Source: JBBIJO01 sp037445895
GTDB taxonomy: Bacteria; Bacteroidota; Ignavibacteria; Kapaibacteriales; UBA2268
DNA length: 64,000 nt
Direction: 5' to 3'
Assembly: GCA_037445895.1 (NCBI GenBank)
Contig: JBBIJO010000006.1
Span: 60,346-124,345, forward strand
The notes below the pieces were generated by a model. The model was not told where the DNA came from and did no database searches. It saw nothing but the letters and a program-made list of their open reading frames with translations. Position numbers and translations under genes: made by a program. This document shows, piece by piece, positions 34,409-43,445 of this stretch (its first letter is position 1; each line of letters begins with the position of its first letter).

Positions 34409-36993
34409 AATATTGCACTACTTGTTTCCTATTAATATTGTTTATACAGATATTTTGTGTTATTTCGCCACTCGAATCGGGTGTTTATTCTTCATTAACT
34501 GATGAGCAAAAGAAACTAATAATGAATTCATCGACACGGGCGATTTTTAGCCTTTCTGGTGAATGGGAATATTCTTTCGATGGCAATGAATGGAATGCCA
34601 AAATTCTCCCAGATATTTTCTATAATACAAGTAAAGTTATCTTTCGTAAAATTGTTCGAGTCGACAGTAAATTGATGGGAAACTATGTTTGGCATTTATA
34701 TTTCCTCGGTGTCTCCGAGGAAGTTGAAATATTTTGGAATGACCAGTTCTTAGGCAAATACGTAAGCGAGGGGAGCCCATTATGGATTACAATTCCTCGG
34801 AGAATGGTTGTCTCCGAACGGAACGAACTCCGTTTGGTAGTTAACTCATCAGAATCGCTTGCGCGTTTGGTTAAAAGGCAATATCAATATTACAGAAAAA
34901 TTGTTACGGGTATCCATTGGGATTTTTTCTTAGTTCGGAGTCCACAAATTTGGATAAACTATTTTACTTATTCTTTGAAATTCGATGGGCCAAACCGAGT
35001 TAATATATTTACTCGCTTGAATATTAATTCATTTGAAATCGAAAATATTTTAAGCCGAGGCAACCCAAATGCTACTGCTAGCAAAGGTTCGTTCAATTGC
35101 GAAGCATCTATTCGAATGAAAGAAACTAACCAGATTGTTGCTACCTCGGGCAAACAAAACTTCGAAATAAGTTCTTTCCGTAACATTAATCAAGAGCTTT
35201 CATTGGGGGTTTTAAATCCTATTTTTTGGGATGTGGACAATCCTAAACTCTATGAATTAGTGTTGAGGATTGAGCATAATGGAGAAATTATCGACGAAAT
35301 AGTTTCCGATGTAGGATTTTCAAGATGGGATATGGTAAAGGTAAAAGGGGGCTATGGATGGCTTTTGAACGGCAAACCATTTGTTGTAAAAGGAGTGGAC
35401 TTTGTTGATGATTACGATTACTATAATTTTGGTAATACATTTAAAAAATTTCAACAAGATCTCGCGTTAATCAAATCTCTTGGTGCTAATGCTATACGAT
35501 TCAAATATGCTCCACCTAATCCAATTGTAGTGAAACTTTGCAATGTGTATGGGATTTTTGTCCTTATTGATTTACCGGTGTATAATATACCCGGAGGCTT
35601 GGTAAAACGATACGATTTGTTTGTCCGGTTCCAAACAATCGCAACTAATATCGCAAGGCATTTCAATCCTAATCCTTCCTTTCTTGGTGTTGGGCTTGGC
35701 GAAGGACTTTTGGAACAAAGCAGCAATATTCAAGATTATTTCGATGGTTTGGCAAAGAAGCTACGCCACTTCGATAGACTTTTTATTTACAAAACTGTTA
35801 TCCTCGACGACCACAACTATTCAGTTAGTAATTTTGACTTCATAATATTAAAAGATAATTTAAGATTTCAGTCTCTCGATAAGATTTCTTCTGAGCTTGT
35901 TTTCCATACAAGTTATTCGCTAAAACCTCTGGTTTACAATTTCGGAACTGTAATTAATCCAGATAATCGAAATGGATACAACGATAAACTTTCGTTGGAA
36001 TACCAAGCATATTCTTTTCTGCAAAGATACTATTTAAGTGTAAACGCTGGGCTTTGGGGCACTATTTGTTGGAGTTTTGCCGATTACTTTACCGAAAATC
36101 CGTTGTCGAAGACTGGGCAAATAAACCCTTTCGTTTGTTATTCTGGGATTGTGGATGTTCGAAGGCAACCCCGATTAGCCTACAACACGATAAAAGCATT
36201 GTTCAACAACGAGGAGCCTCCGGTTATTAATCCTGGAACAGTTGAAAATGTTTTCCCTGTAGCTTATATTGCCATTGGGCTTGTTTCTGCAATAATCTTA
36301 GGATTCTTGCTCTACCGTAGTCGTCGGTTCCGAGAATACTTTATGCGTTCAGCTTTTCGTTCATACAACTTCTTTGCCGATTTGCGCGACCGAAGGATAA
36401 TTTCGGGTGTCCAAACTTCTTTTTTGGGCATTGTATTTGCTTTAATTGTTGGAATCTATATTTCAACAATTCTTAACTATTACAAGATGGACGATAGCTT
36501 TCAATTGATTTTAAGTATAATTTTTCCATATATTTTTGTTCGAGAGTGGTTGTATCGGATTTCTTGGTTTCCCGAAGCCTCGATATTTGTATTTTCAGCG
36601 ATATTCTATGTTAAAATGCTACTGCTTGCATTGTTGCTAAGGATACTATCTGTCTTTGTGCGAAATAAAATAGCTTTTTCCGATACGTTCAAAATGGTAA
36701 TCTGGGGTTGTTTGCCTTTGATTCTATTTTTACCGGTTTCTATTTTTATTAATAGAGTTTTTAGTATTTCTGTTCTGCTTACTTACTTCTTTAACTTGTT
36801 CTTTATTGTGTTGATATTGTGGTGTTTGTTACGTATTGTGAAAGCAACTTGGATTGTTTTCGATGTCTCATCGACAAAAGTTTTGCTTTGGGCTGCTGTT
36901 ATAATTGCTATTGTTATTTTTAGTATTTTCACTTATTATCAGTATACATATAATATCATAGACTATGTTGGATATTACTTGGAAAGGTATTAG
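34405..36993 (+). CDS. GH2-like membrane protein, probable pseudoenzyme
   Basis: 862 residues: signal segment (1-25), a jelly-roll sugar-binding part (about 45-170), an Ig-like part (about 180-310) and a TIM-barrel part (about 315-600) as in glycoside hydrolase family 2, for example GWLLNGKPFVVKGVDF and LALIKSLGANAIRFKY. The acid/base position keeps Glu433 but in LGEG instead of the usual NE. At the expected nucleophile strand the sequence is YNFGT, with Asn512 where GH2 enzymes have Glu. From about 615 there are six or so transmembrane segments, a Yip1-like fold by eye. A carbohydrate-sensing or structural role seems more likely than hydrolysis. Precedes purC by 2 bases. Confidence 0.75.
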   Translation: MKYCTTCFLLILFIQIFCVISPLESGVYSSLTDEQKKLIMNSSTRAIFSLSGEWEYSFDGNEWNAKILPDIFYNTSKVIFRKIVRVDSKLMGNYVWHLYFLGVSEEVEIFWNDQFLGKYVSEGSPLWITIPRRMVVSERNELRLVVNSSESLARLVKRQYQYYRKIVTGIHWDFFLVRSPQIWINYFTYSLKFDGPNRVNIFTRLNINSFEIENILSRGNPNATASKGSFNCEASIRMKETNQIVATSGKQNFEISSFRNINQELSLGVLNPIFWDVDNPKLYELVLRIEHNGEIIDEIVSDVGFSRWDMVKVKGGYGWLLNGKPFVVKGVDFVDDYDYYNFGNTFKKFQQDLALIKSLGANAIRFKYAPPNPIVVKLCNVYGIFVLIDLPVYNIPGGLVKRYDLFVRFQTIATNIARHFNPNPSFLGVGLGEGLLEQSSNIQDYFDGLAKKLRHFDRLFIYKTVILDDHNYSVSNFDFIILKDNLRFQSLDKISSELVFHTSYSLKPLVYNFGTVINPDNRNGYNDKLSLEYQAYSFLQRYYLSVNAGLWGTICWSFADYFTENPLSKTGQINPFVCYSGIVDVRRQPRLAYNTIKALFNNEEPPVINPGTVENVFPVAYIAIGLVSAIILGFLLYRSRRFREYFMRSAFRSYNFFADLRDRRIISGVQTSFLGIVFALIVGIYISTILNYYKMDDSFQLILSIIFPYIFVREWLYRISWFPEASIFVFSAIFYVKMLLLALLLRILSVFVRNKIAFSDTFKMVIWGCLPLILFLPVSIFINRVFSISVLLTYFFNLFFIVLILWCLLRIVKATWIVFDVSSTKVLLWAAVIIAIVIFSIFTYYQYTYNIIDYVGYYLERY

Positions 36994-36995
36994 TT

Positions 36996-37883
36996 ATGGA
37001 AATAATTTATCGAACTGCACTCTCAGACTTAAACTTGCGAAATCGCGGTAAGGTTCGCGATATTTACGACCTTGGAGATTTTCTGCTCTTCGTTGCTACC
37101 GATAGAATCTCTGCTTTTGATGTAGTAATGAACGAACCTATTCCCTACAAAGGAACAATTCTTTCCAAAATATCGAAATTTTGGTTGGAAAGGACTAGAA
37201 ATATAATCCCGAACCATTTTATTACCGACGATGTATTGCAATACCCCGAGCCTTGTCGTAAATATGCGAAGGAACTCGAAGGTAGATCGATGCTGGTCAA
37301 AAAATGCTCACCTTTGCCAATCGAAGCAATAGTGCGCGGATATGTTGCTGGTTCCGGTTGGAAGGAATATCGAAAGTCGGGAACTATATGCGGGATACCA
37401 CTACCCCCGGGATTAGTCGAATTCGAAAGACTTCCCGAACCTATTTTTACTCCTTCGACAAAGGAGGAAGTAGGGCACGATATAAACGTTGATTTTAACT
37501 ACACAGTTGGTGTTTTAGGGAAAGAATTAGCGGAACGTGTCCGCAATATTTCTCTCGATTTATTTAAATTTGCAGCCGAATATCTTGAACAAAGAGGGCT
37601 GATTCTTGCCGATACCAAATTTGAATTTGGCTTAGACGAAAATAGCGACTTAATACTAATTGATGAAGTGTTAACGCCGGATTCTTCCAGATTTTGGTTA
37701 AAGGAGGATTACGAGCCGGGAAAACCCCAGTATAATTTCGATAAGCAAGTCCTTCGCGATTATCTTGAATCGTTAGGATGGGACAAAGTTCCCCCGCCAC
37801 CGCAATTACCTAAAGAAGTTATCGATAAAATCGTAGAAAAATATAAGGAAGCCTATTCCAGAATCATTGGCGAGCAAATTTAA
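36996..37883 (+). CDS. purC: SAICAR synthase (purine step 8)
   Basis: Phosphoribosylaminoimidazole-succinocarboxamide synthase, joins CAIR and aspartate using ATP. 295 residues, the longer form. Seen: GKVRDIYDLGDFLLFVATDR, SAFDVVMNEPIPYKG, then IEAIVRGYVAGSGWKEYRKS, LILADTKFEFG and IDEVLTPDSSRFW. Two bases separate it from the GH2-like gene and its stop abuts the rodA ATG (TAAATG). No other purine gene is near. Confidence 0.96.
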   Translation: MEIIYRTALSDLNLRNRGKVRDIYDLGDFLLFVATDRISAFDVVMNEPIPYKGTILSKISKFWLERTRNIIPNHFITDDVLQYPEPCRKYAKELEGRSMLVKKCSPLPIEAIVRGYVAGSGWKEYRKSGTICGIPLPPGLVEFERLPEPIFTPSTKEEVGHDINVDFNYTVGVLGKELAERVRNISLDLFKFAAEYLEQRGLILADTKFEFGLDENSDLILIDEVLTPDSSRFWLKEDYEPGKPQYNFDKQVLRDYLESLGWDKVPPPPQLPKEVIDKIVEKYKEAYSRIIGEQI

Positions 37884-39125
37884 ATGAAAAAATACAAGGT
37901 TGGGACAAAAAAAATTTGGAATTATGTCGATGTTTGGGTATTGGTTTGTGTAGGTATTCTTTCGGCAATTGGAGTATATTCTATTTTTAGTATTACATAT
38001 AATTGGGAAGATTATTCAACTTTTAACAAGCATTTGACTTATGTTTTTTGGGGTTGGGTTTTGATGCTTTCAACCACTTTCGTATCCGAAAGATGGATTC
38101 GTTCAATGTCGTTCCCTTTCTATTTTTTTACAATTATTTTGCTTCTTCTTGTGTTTTTCTTTGGTGTGGAAATCAACGGGACAAAGGGATGGTTCCGCTT
38201 TGCTGGTTTTAGTGTTCAGCCTGCTGAATTTTCGAAACTCGCCGTTCTTTTGGCATCGGGAAGCCTTCTTTCAATTGAGGGTATCTCTGTGAACAACGTT
38301 CGGGGTCTTGGGCTTCTTTCGGTTATTTTTTCCATTCCAGTTATACTAATGATTTTCCAACCGGATTTTGGCACTTCGCTTGTAGTTGTTGGGGTTTTTT
38401 GGGGTATATTGTATTGGGCGGGCTTTAATCTAACTGTTCTTATCCTACTTCTTGCTATTCCTATTTTAACATTGTTTTATCTCAAAGGATGGGTAGAATT
38501 TTTGTTTGCCTTGATTTTATTTGTCGTTGGATTACTCTACGTGAACAAATTTAAAATTATTCCTGTTTTTGTATCAATTGCTCTTGTGGTTGGTATTTCT
38601 TTAGCAAGCAAAGATATTATTAACCACCTTTCCCCCCATCAGCAAACACGAATTCAAGCATTTATCGATCCGAGCTTCGAACCCGAAAAAGGAGGTTATA
38701 ATTTAATACAATCTCTGCTTGCTGTGGGAAGTGGGGGAATTTTCGGAAAAGGTGTTCTTTCGGGAACTCAAACGCAATTGCGTTATGTCTATGCACAATC
38801 TTCCGATTTTGTTTTTTCCGTTCCCGCCGAAGAATTCGGATTTTTTGGGGCTGTTTTTATAATATTAGTCTTTACGGTTTTAATTATTCGATTAATCAAG
38901 ATTGGGCTTCAAACTACAAGCCCGTTTTTTAAATATATAGTTTTGGGATATGCTACTTTGCTTTTGATACATTTTGTTCAAAATATAGGAATGGTAATCG
39001 GTTTGTTACCTGTGATGGGTATTCCTTTGCCTTTTTTAAGTAGTGGGGGTTCGTTTTTTGTTGTAAATTCTTTCCTTGTTGGAATTGCACTTAATGCATA
39101 TAGGAGGTCGCAACGCAAGCAATGA
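37884..39125 (+). CDS. rodA: Rod-shape peptidoglycan polymerase RodA
   Basis: SEDS-family glycosyltransferase that polymerises lipid II during elongation, 413 residues with about ten membrane segments. Characteristic loops: GTKGWFRFAGFSVQPAEFSK with the catalytic-region Glu/Ser, QPDFGTSLVV, and AVGSGGIFGKGVLSGTQTQL followed by DFVFSVPAEEFGF. The short HQQTRIQAFIDP piece favours RodA over FtsW. The partner PBP2 is not adjacent. It overlaps the DNA glycosylase gene by 4 bases. Confidence 0.93.
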   Translation: MKKYKVGTKKIWNYVDVWVLVCVGILSAIGVYSIFSITYNWEDYSTFNKHLTYVFWGWVLMLSTTFVSERWIRSMSFPFYFFTIILLLLVFFFGVEINGTKGWFRFAGFSVQPAEFSKLAVLLASGSLLSIEGISVNNVRGLGLLSVIFSIPVILMIFQPDFGTSLVVVGVFWGILYWAGFNLTVLILLLAIPILTLFYLKGWVEFLFALILFVVGLLYVNKFKIIPVFVSIALVVGISLASKDIINHLSPHQQTRIQAFIDPSFEPEKGGYNLIQSLLAVGSGGIFGKGVLSGTQTQLRYVYAQSSDFVFSVPAEEFGFFGAVFIILVFTVLIIRLIKIGLQTTSPFFKYIVLGYATLLLIHFVQNIGMVIGLLPVMGIPLPFLSSGGSFFVVNSFLVGIALNAYRRSQRKQ

Positions 39126-39742
39126 AAAAGTTTCAGGAAATTTTCGATTACTATTTGATATATAAAGAAGACATTCAAAAAAAACTTAACGAATTTAAAC
39201 AAGTTCCTCGGAAGGATTATTTCTACGAACTTTGCTACTGTTTGTTGACCCCTTCTACACAGGCAATCAATGCGCTTTACTCCGTTGAAGAATTAAAGAG
39301 CAGAAACTTTTTCGAACAAATTTTTAATCCAATAGAAATCTTATTTAACAGAAAGCACTATGTTCGGTTTCATAATACAAAGGCGAAAAGATTGTTGAAT
39401 GCTCGGCGAATTTGGAATGAAATAGATGAACTGCTCGATTCAAACGAAACGGTATATTCAAAAAGGGAGCAATTTGTTCAACTTGTCGATGGATTTGGCT
39501 TTAAGGAAGCATCTCATTTTTTGCGAAATATAGGCTACGATGGAATAGCAATTTTGGATAGACATATATTGCGTAACTTGTCGGATTACGGCGTTGTAAA
39601 TGGTGAAGCGAAGATTACCTCCCCCAAAAAGTATCTTGAAATCGAAACGAAATTCCGGAAATTTTCGGAAAGAATCGAGATAGCGCTCGAGGAACTCGAC
39701 CTACTCCTTTGGGCTAAGGAAACTGGATATGTCTTAAAATAA
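39122..39742 (+). CDS. N-glycosylase/DNA lyase, Ogg2 type
   Basis: 8-oxoguanine DNA glycosylase with lyase activity, of the short Ogg2 class, 206 residues. The helix-hairpin-helix reads QLVDGFGFKEASHFLRNIGY, with the Lys of GFKEASH as the Schiff-base residue, and the catalytic Asp is in IAILDRHILRNL. The N-terminal PSTQAINALY piece also fits. It overlaps rodA by 4 bases. Ogg2 is best known from archaea and scattered bacteria including thermophiles; presence here alongside standard bacterial genes may reflect old transfer. Confidence 0.88.
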   Translation: MKKFQEIFDYYLIYKEDIQKKLNEFKQVPRKDYFYELCYCLLTPSTQAINALYSVEELKSRNFFEQIFNPIEILFNRKHYVRFHNTKAKRLLNARRIWNEIDELLDSNETVYSKREQFVQLVDGFGFKEASHFLRNIGYDGIAILDRHILRNLSDYGVVNGEAKITSPKKYLEIETKFRKFSERIEIALEELDLLLWAKETGYVLK

Positions 39743-39766
39743 TTTTGGTGGTTAATCGCCTAATTT

Positions 39767-40933
39767 ATGTTCTTTTTTAGTTTTATGAACGCAACAAAGC
39801 ACCGACTAGTAGCACTCGATTTGACAAGGATTTTGGCAATGGGAATGATGGTGGTTGGCCATTCTTTCTTCGACCTTGCTCAACCTAATTCGTATAATGT
39901 AAGTGAATTCCCTTGGAATTTTTGGGAATTTGTCCGTGGATTGACTGCTCCTTTGTTCTTGTTTATTTCAGGCGTGGTTCAAGTATTTGCAAATAAGCGG
40001 GATAGTATCGGAAAATTGTCGCGAACAACGATTCATAGGCGAGTAAGAACTGCTTTCCTTTTAATATTTATAGGATACTTTCTCAACTTTCCAGTTCGGC
40101 AAGCCTACCACTTTTTGGTAGTCGATAAAGTAGTGCTTATACCATTCTTTCAAGTAAATATCTTACAGTTAATTGGGGTTACTCTTTTATTTGTTGTTTT
40201 TTTGTTTTTTCTTATCAAAAGTAACCGAGTTCTTGGGATAATAACTTTTTTACTTGGATTAATAATTCTTGTTTTAAATCCATTTGTGCATCTCGTTGAT
40301 TGGTATAGAATTTTACCACTTCCAATAGCCCCATATTTTTCGTTAACAAAAGGTTCCTATTTTACAGTTTTTCCATTTTCGGCATTTTTATTGTTTGGTA
40401 TTTCTTTTGGGACTTTTTTGCAAGGCTTTGAATCCGAAATGCGTTACCGGAAAATCCTTAAATATGGGTCGGTATTCGGTTTAATCCTTTTGCCAATTGG
40501 AATAATAGTTTATTTAGCTATTTCGAATTTAAATTTGCCATTCTACGATGTATTTAAAGGGAATTCGGGGATGTCCCTTATCCGACTTTCATTGGTTTTT
40601 TTTGTTATTGACTTAGTTACTTTGCTATATTTGGCTTATCTTAAAAAGTTCCCTGTTGTGGAGAACATTTCTTCGATTTTAGGCAAAAATTCGCTTTTTG
40701 TCTATGTCGTCCATCTAATACTACTTTATGGACTGCCTTGGTATTCGGGTTTAGCAACAACTTTTGGGAGAGTATTTTCGATTTCCGAGTCGTTCCTTTA
40801 CTCGTTTATTATTATGACAATTTCCTTTGGTTTGGTTTTTGTTTTTGAATATCTCGGGCGAAAAGAAAAGCTTGCCAAACCTATTCTCAAATATGGTTTA
40901 ATCAGTCTTTGTATATTATTGGTGATTGTTTAA
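39767..40933 (+). CDS. Polytopic acyltransferase-like protein (DUF1624/HGSNAT type)
   Basis: 388 residues with about ten hydrophobic segments. The start HRLVALDLTRILAMGMMVVG followed by the GLTAPLFLFISG segment matches the heparan-alpha-glucosaminide N-acetyltransferase-like family, whose members acetylate sugars across a membrane; the bacterial role is untested. ATGs at 39767 and 39785 are both possible; homology starts at the latter. It ends a long plus-strand run beginning at gmhA. Confidence 0.7.
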   Translation: MFFFSFMNATKHRLVALDLTRILAMGMMVVGHSFFDLAQPNSYNVSEFPWNFWEFVRGLTAPLFLFISGVVQVFANKRDSIGKLSRTTIHRRVRTAFLLIFIGYFLNFPVRQAYHFLVVDKVVLIPFFQVNILQLIGVTLLFVVFLFFLIKSNRVLGIITFLLGLIILVLNPFVHLVDWYRILPLPIAPYFSLTKGSYFTVFPFSAFLLFGISFGTFLQGFESEMRYRKILKYGSVFGLILLPIGIIVYLAISNLNLPFYDVFKGNSGMSLIRLSLVFFVIDLVTLLYLAYLKKFPVVENISSILGKNSLFVYVVHLILLYGLPWYSGLATTFGRVFSISESFLYSFIIMTISFGLVFVFEYLGRKEKLAKPILKYGLISLCILLVIV

Positions 40934-41359
40934 ATACTGTCGCTATATCTTATAAATCCTACCGAAGCATATTAATGTAGTGGGGAAGTTTAGTACGAGG
41001 GATGTCCTTAAAACTGCACCACATTTGATGCAATCTATGATTTAACCATCAATCGGAAATGTAATCAGTTGACAAGGTATAGGAATCCCTTGTTTAAAGG
41101 CGTTGTTCGCTCGGAAGCGATTCGTGAATAGTTTCTATATACCTTATTTTATTAGGTTCTTCATTTTGTCGTTAAATAGGGATAGCAAAAAAACGATTTT
41201 GAAGCCGGCTTGTAGTAGCAGTCTTAAGGTAGTCTTTCCAATATTTTTGCTGGTGCCGCTGCGTCGTTGGTCGAACGTAAAAAATGAAGGGGCAGATTTA
41301 AATCTACCCCTTCATTTGATTTGTCATTTTAGTCTCGGTTGTACTAACGCGATTCTACT
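40934..41359. other. 426-base stretch without a recognised gene
   Basis: No frame gives a supported protein; the longest plus-strand ORF (41103-41384) crosses the terminator hairpin and has no family look. On the minus strand one frame over about 41170-41275 is open for 34 codons (QRHQQKYWKDYLKTATTS is part of it) and could be a decayed coding end. A short inverted repeat ACAAGG/CCCTTGT lies near 41072-41094. The only clear element is the terminator at 41275-41317. Confidence 0.5.
41275..41317 (-). terminator. Rho-independent terminator after the 41360 gene
   Basis: Near-perfect 36-base palindrome at 41282-41317: AAATGAAGGGG pairs with CCCCTTCATTT, then a single A/C mismatch and an inner AGATTT/AAATCT stem. 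Read on the minus strand it is followed by TTTTTTA, so it ends the minus-strand transcript that finishes at 41360. The plus strand has only weak T content after the stem. Confidence 0.85.
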
Positions 41360-41782
41360 TTATCCTTCTAAGCTTTTTCCGTAAATTGCAGCAACGGCTG
41401 CGCCTCCTAAAACGGCAACAAAAAGTCCGTGTATCCAGCCAGCGACTACAATTATAAAAGGAACGGGGCTCATAACATAAAAGAACAACTCGCCGGCAAA
41501 TCTAGTAATAAGCCAAAGTATAAGCCCGAAATTTATTCCTTTTTTAATGCCGCTACCGGGGATGCCCTTAAATAAGATAGCAAAGGCAAAAGCTACAGTC
41601 AATCCGCTCAAAATATCGACCAATGGCATCCCTATTCGCATAAATGAGCTTTCCATTGGTCGCCAAATGTGTTGGACTTCGTTTACATATTGCATAAATA
41701 ATACGCCGTAAACGAGCCAGCCAAAAATTTCTCCAATAATGCCAAAAGACACTCCTGCTAAGATACCTCTGAATATTTTCAT
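41360..41782 (-). CDS. Small four-segment membrane protein, unknown
   Basis: 140 residues with about four hydrophobic helices (residues 5-30, 55-75, 84-103, 107-135) and Gly-rich packing motifs such as ILAGVSFGIIGEIFG and VAVLGGAAVAAIYG. I recognise no family. The ribosome site AAAGGAGGT (41791-41799 on the minus strand), 8 bases before the ATG, is an almost full match to the anti-Shine-Dalgarno sequence, rare in this window. A 32-codon ORF ends over its start codon (ATGA). It ends at a strong terminator, so the transcript is short. Confidence 0.75.
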   Translation of the reverse strand: MKIFRGILAGVSFGIIGEIFGWLVYGVLFMQYVNEVQHIWRPMESSFMRIGMPLVDILSGLTVAFAFAILFKGIPGSGIKKGINFGLILWLITRFAGELFFYVMSPVPFIIVVAGWIHGLFVAVLGGAAVAAIYGKSLEG

Positions 41783-41877
41783 AATGCTCTACCTCCTTTC
41801 GTTAGCAGAGCAAAATACTGCTCAGCCTTTCGATAATTATTCAAAAGGCGAATGGATAAAAAGTAGCAATTCGACAT
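41779..41877 (-). CDS. Candidate 32-aa leader ORF coupled to the membrane gene
   Basis: ATG at 41877, then 32 codons beginning MSNCYFLSIRLLNNY and ending TKGGRAL, with the stop TGA overlapping the next ATG by four bases. AAGGGG lies 7 bases upstream (41885-41890) as a possible ribosome site. The strong Shine-Dalgarno site of the next gene is inside this ORF. Such arrangement allows translational coupling or attenuation. Whether the peptide is made is inferred only from the layout. Confidence 0.4.
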   Translation of the reverse strand: MSNCYFLSIRLLNNYRKAEQYFALLTKGGRAL

Positions 41878-42004
41878 AGAAAAACCCCTTAATAGTTAAA
41901 CAAAACAGAGAGCTAAATCAATGCCAATACTAAAATACAAATATATAAAAATATTTAAAAAATTGAATGCAAAAATTTTTCGGCAGTTTGCTAAAGAAAA
42001 AAAT

Positions 42005-42940
42005 TTAGCCGGGGAATAATATTTCTCCTGCTCTTAATTTTGCACTTCTCGCACGGGGATTTTCTTTTATTTCTTTATCGGTAGGAGTGATTGGTTTTTT
42101 TGTCAAAATTTTAAGTTTTGGCACGTTTGTTGCTGGATGATTTATTCGATATGATTTACTACGAAAGAAATTTTTGACGATGCGGTCTTCGAGTGAGTGG
42201 TATGAGATAACAACAATTCTTCCGTTTGGTTCTAAACAATCCAAAGCGGAATTTAAGGCTTTTTCGAGTAGTTCGAGTTCTCGATTGATGGCAATTCGAA
42301 GTGCTTGGAAAACGCGTGCGAGGGATTTTGTTAAATATTTTTTGGGGACAGTTCCCTCAATTATCCTTCGGAGGTGTGTAGTTGTTTTAATAGGAGCAAG
42401 TTTGCGATGTCGGACGATATTGCGAGCTATTTCTTTGGCGAAGGGCTCTTCTCCGAACTCTCGAAGAAGAGCCGCCAAACCTTCCTCGTCTGCTTCGTTG
42501 ACTAGTTCTTCTGCAGAAGCGTCGTGCGGGGAAAATCGCAAATCCAAAGGTCCTTCCGCACGATACGAAAAGCCGCGGCGGCTCGAGTCGAGCTGCCGCG
42601 ACGATACCCCCAAGTCGAGAAGAAAACCAGTCCACCTTCCCCGATGGATCGTTATGCTGCATGCATCGCTGAAGCAAGCATTAAAAAGTTCAAGGCGTGA
42701 TTTTCCCCCCTTGTCAAGTTCGTCCTTGAACCTCTGCTTGCAAAATTCAATTGCTTCGGGGTCTTTATCGAACCCATATAATTTCCCATTTTGCCCCAGT
42801 CTGCGAAGAATTTCCCAACTATGCCCCCCGCCGCCAATAGTCCCGTCAACGTAAATACCCTCGGGCTTTGTTATCAGCAAATTGACAACCTCTTGTAAAA
42901 GAACAGGAATATGATAGCTTTTGCCTTGCTCCAAAGTCAT
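42005..42940 (-). CDS. rsmH: 16S rRNA m4C1402 methyltransferase
   Basis: SAM-dependent methyltransferase (MraW) acting on C1402 of 16S rRNA, 311 residues. Seen: HIPVLLQEVVNLL, the SAM loop VDGTIGGGGHS, GFDKDPEAIEF, the family block FLLDLGVSSRQLDSSRRGFS and LDLRFSP, and RIVVISYHSLEDRIVKNFF near the end. It follows mraZ by 6 bases. In most bacteria the rest of the dcw cluster (ftsL, ftsI, mur genes) follows; here the next gene is the unrelated small membrane protein 130 bases on. Confidence 0.97.
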   Translation of the reverse strand: MTLEQGKSYHIPVLLQEVVNLLITKPEGIYVDGTIGGGGHSWEILRRLGQNGKLYGFDKDPEAIEFCKQRFKDELDKGGKSRLELFNACFSDACSITIHRGRWTGFLLDLGVSSRQLDSSRRGFSYRAEGPLDLRFSPHDASAEELVNEADEEGLAALLREFGEEPFAKEIARNIVRHRKLAPIKTTTHLRRIIEGTVPKKYLTKSLARVFQALRIAINRELELLEKALNSALDCLEPNGRIVVISYHSLEDRIVKNFFRSKSYRINHPATNVPKLKILTKKPITPTDKEIKENPRARSAKLRAGEILFPG

Positions 42941-42946
42941 CGAGCT

Positions 42947-43444
42947 TTAATCCAATTGCTTTGTTTGCTCCTCGGTAATATTTTCTATTGCGAACTTGTT
43001 GTCGTATCCTAAGACTTTAGCAAACAACTGTGCGTATTCTTCTTCGTCGAAAACATAAACCTTGTTAAATTCTTCTGGATTCCAAAATTCGATATGGTCA
43101 ACTTTACCGATGATAAAGACTTTCGAATCTATGTTAGCATATTGAAGTAGATTCTTCGGAATAATGATGCGGTTTTGGGCATCGAGAGTAACTTCTTTGC
43201 AAAACATATTCAAAAAGGTTATTACTTTATCGTTTTCTGGAACAAATGGATTTTTCTTTCTGATATTTTCTTGTACTTTTGACCATTCGTCAATGGGATA
43301 AGCAGCGATAAATTTTCGAACTCCACGAGTAAGGGTGAAAGTCTCGCGGGCTTCGGGGCTCAGCGAGCGACGCATCGAAGGCGGAATCGAAATCCTTCCT
43401 TTGGCGTCGACTGTGTATTCTTCCGAACCTTGAAAATATGTCAT
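42947..43444 (-). CDS. mraZ: Transcriptional regulator MraZ
   Basis: Cell-division cluster regulator, 165 residues with two AbrB-type swapped-hairpin domains: residues about 6-55 (EEYTVDAKGRISIPPSMRRS) and about 85-135 (KEVTLDAQNRIIIPKNLLQY). MraZ rings bind repeated TGGG-type boxes before their own gene; four phased boxes are visible immediately upstream. The terminal 20 residues are a polar extension. First gene of a two-gene operon with rsmH. Confidence 0.95.
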   Translation of the reverse strand: MTYFQGSEEYTVDAKGRISIPPSMRRSLSPEARETFTLTRGVRKFIAAYPIDEWSKVQENIRKKNPFVPENDKVITFLNMFCKEVTLDAQNRIIIPKNLLQYANIDSKVFIIGKVDHIEFWNPEEFNKVYVFDEEEYAQLFAKVLGYDNKFAIENITEEQTKQLD

Positions 43445-43445
43445 A

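Noticed and set aside
40934..41281. Decayed transposase or integrase in the gap
   Set aside because: One minus-strand frame of 34 codons looks protein-like, but I could not match it to any transposase motif and there are no terminal repeats or target duplications.
41103..41384. 93-codon plus-strand ORF in the 40.9-41.4 kb gap
   Set aside because: It runs through the terminator palindrome and into the convergent gene, has no ribosome site and no recognisable sequence.
42174..42854. Long open frame on the plus strand opposite rsmH (226 codons)
   Set aside because: rsmH on the minus strand is a complete, well-matched family member; the antisense frame is Ser/Arg-rich and shows no domain, as expected for a shadow.
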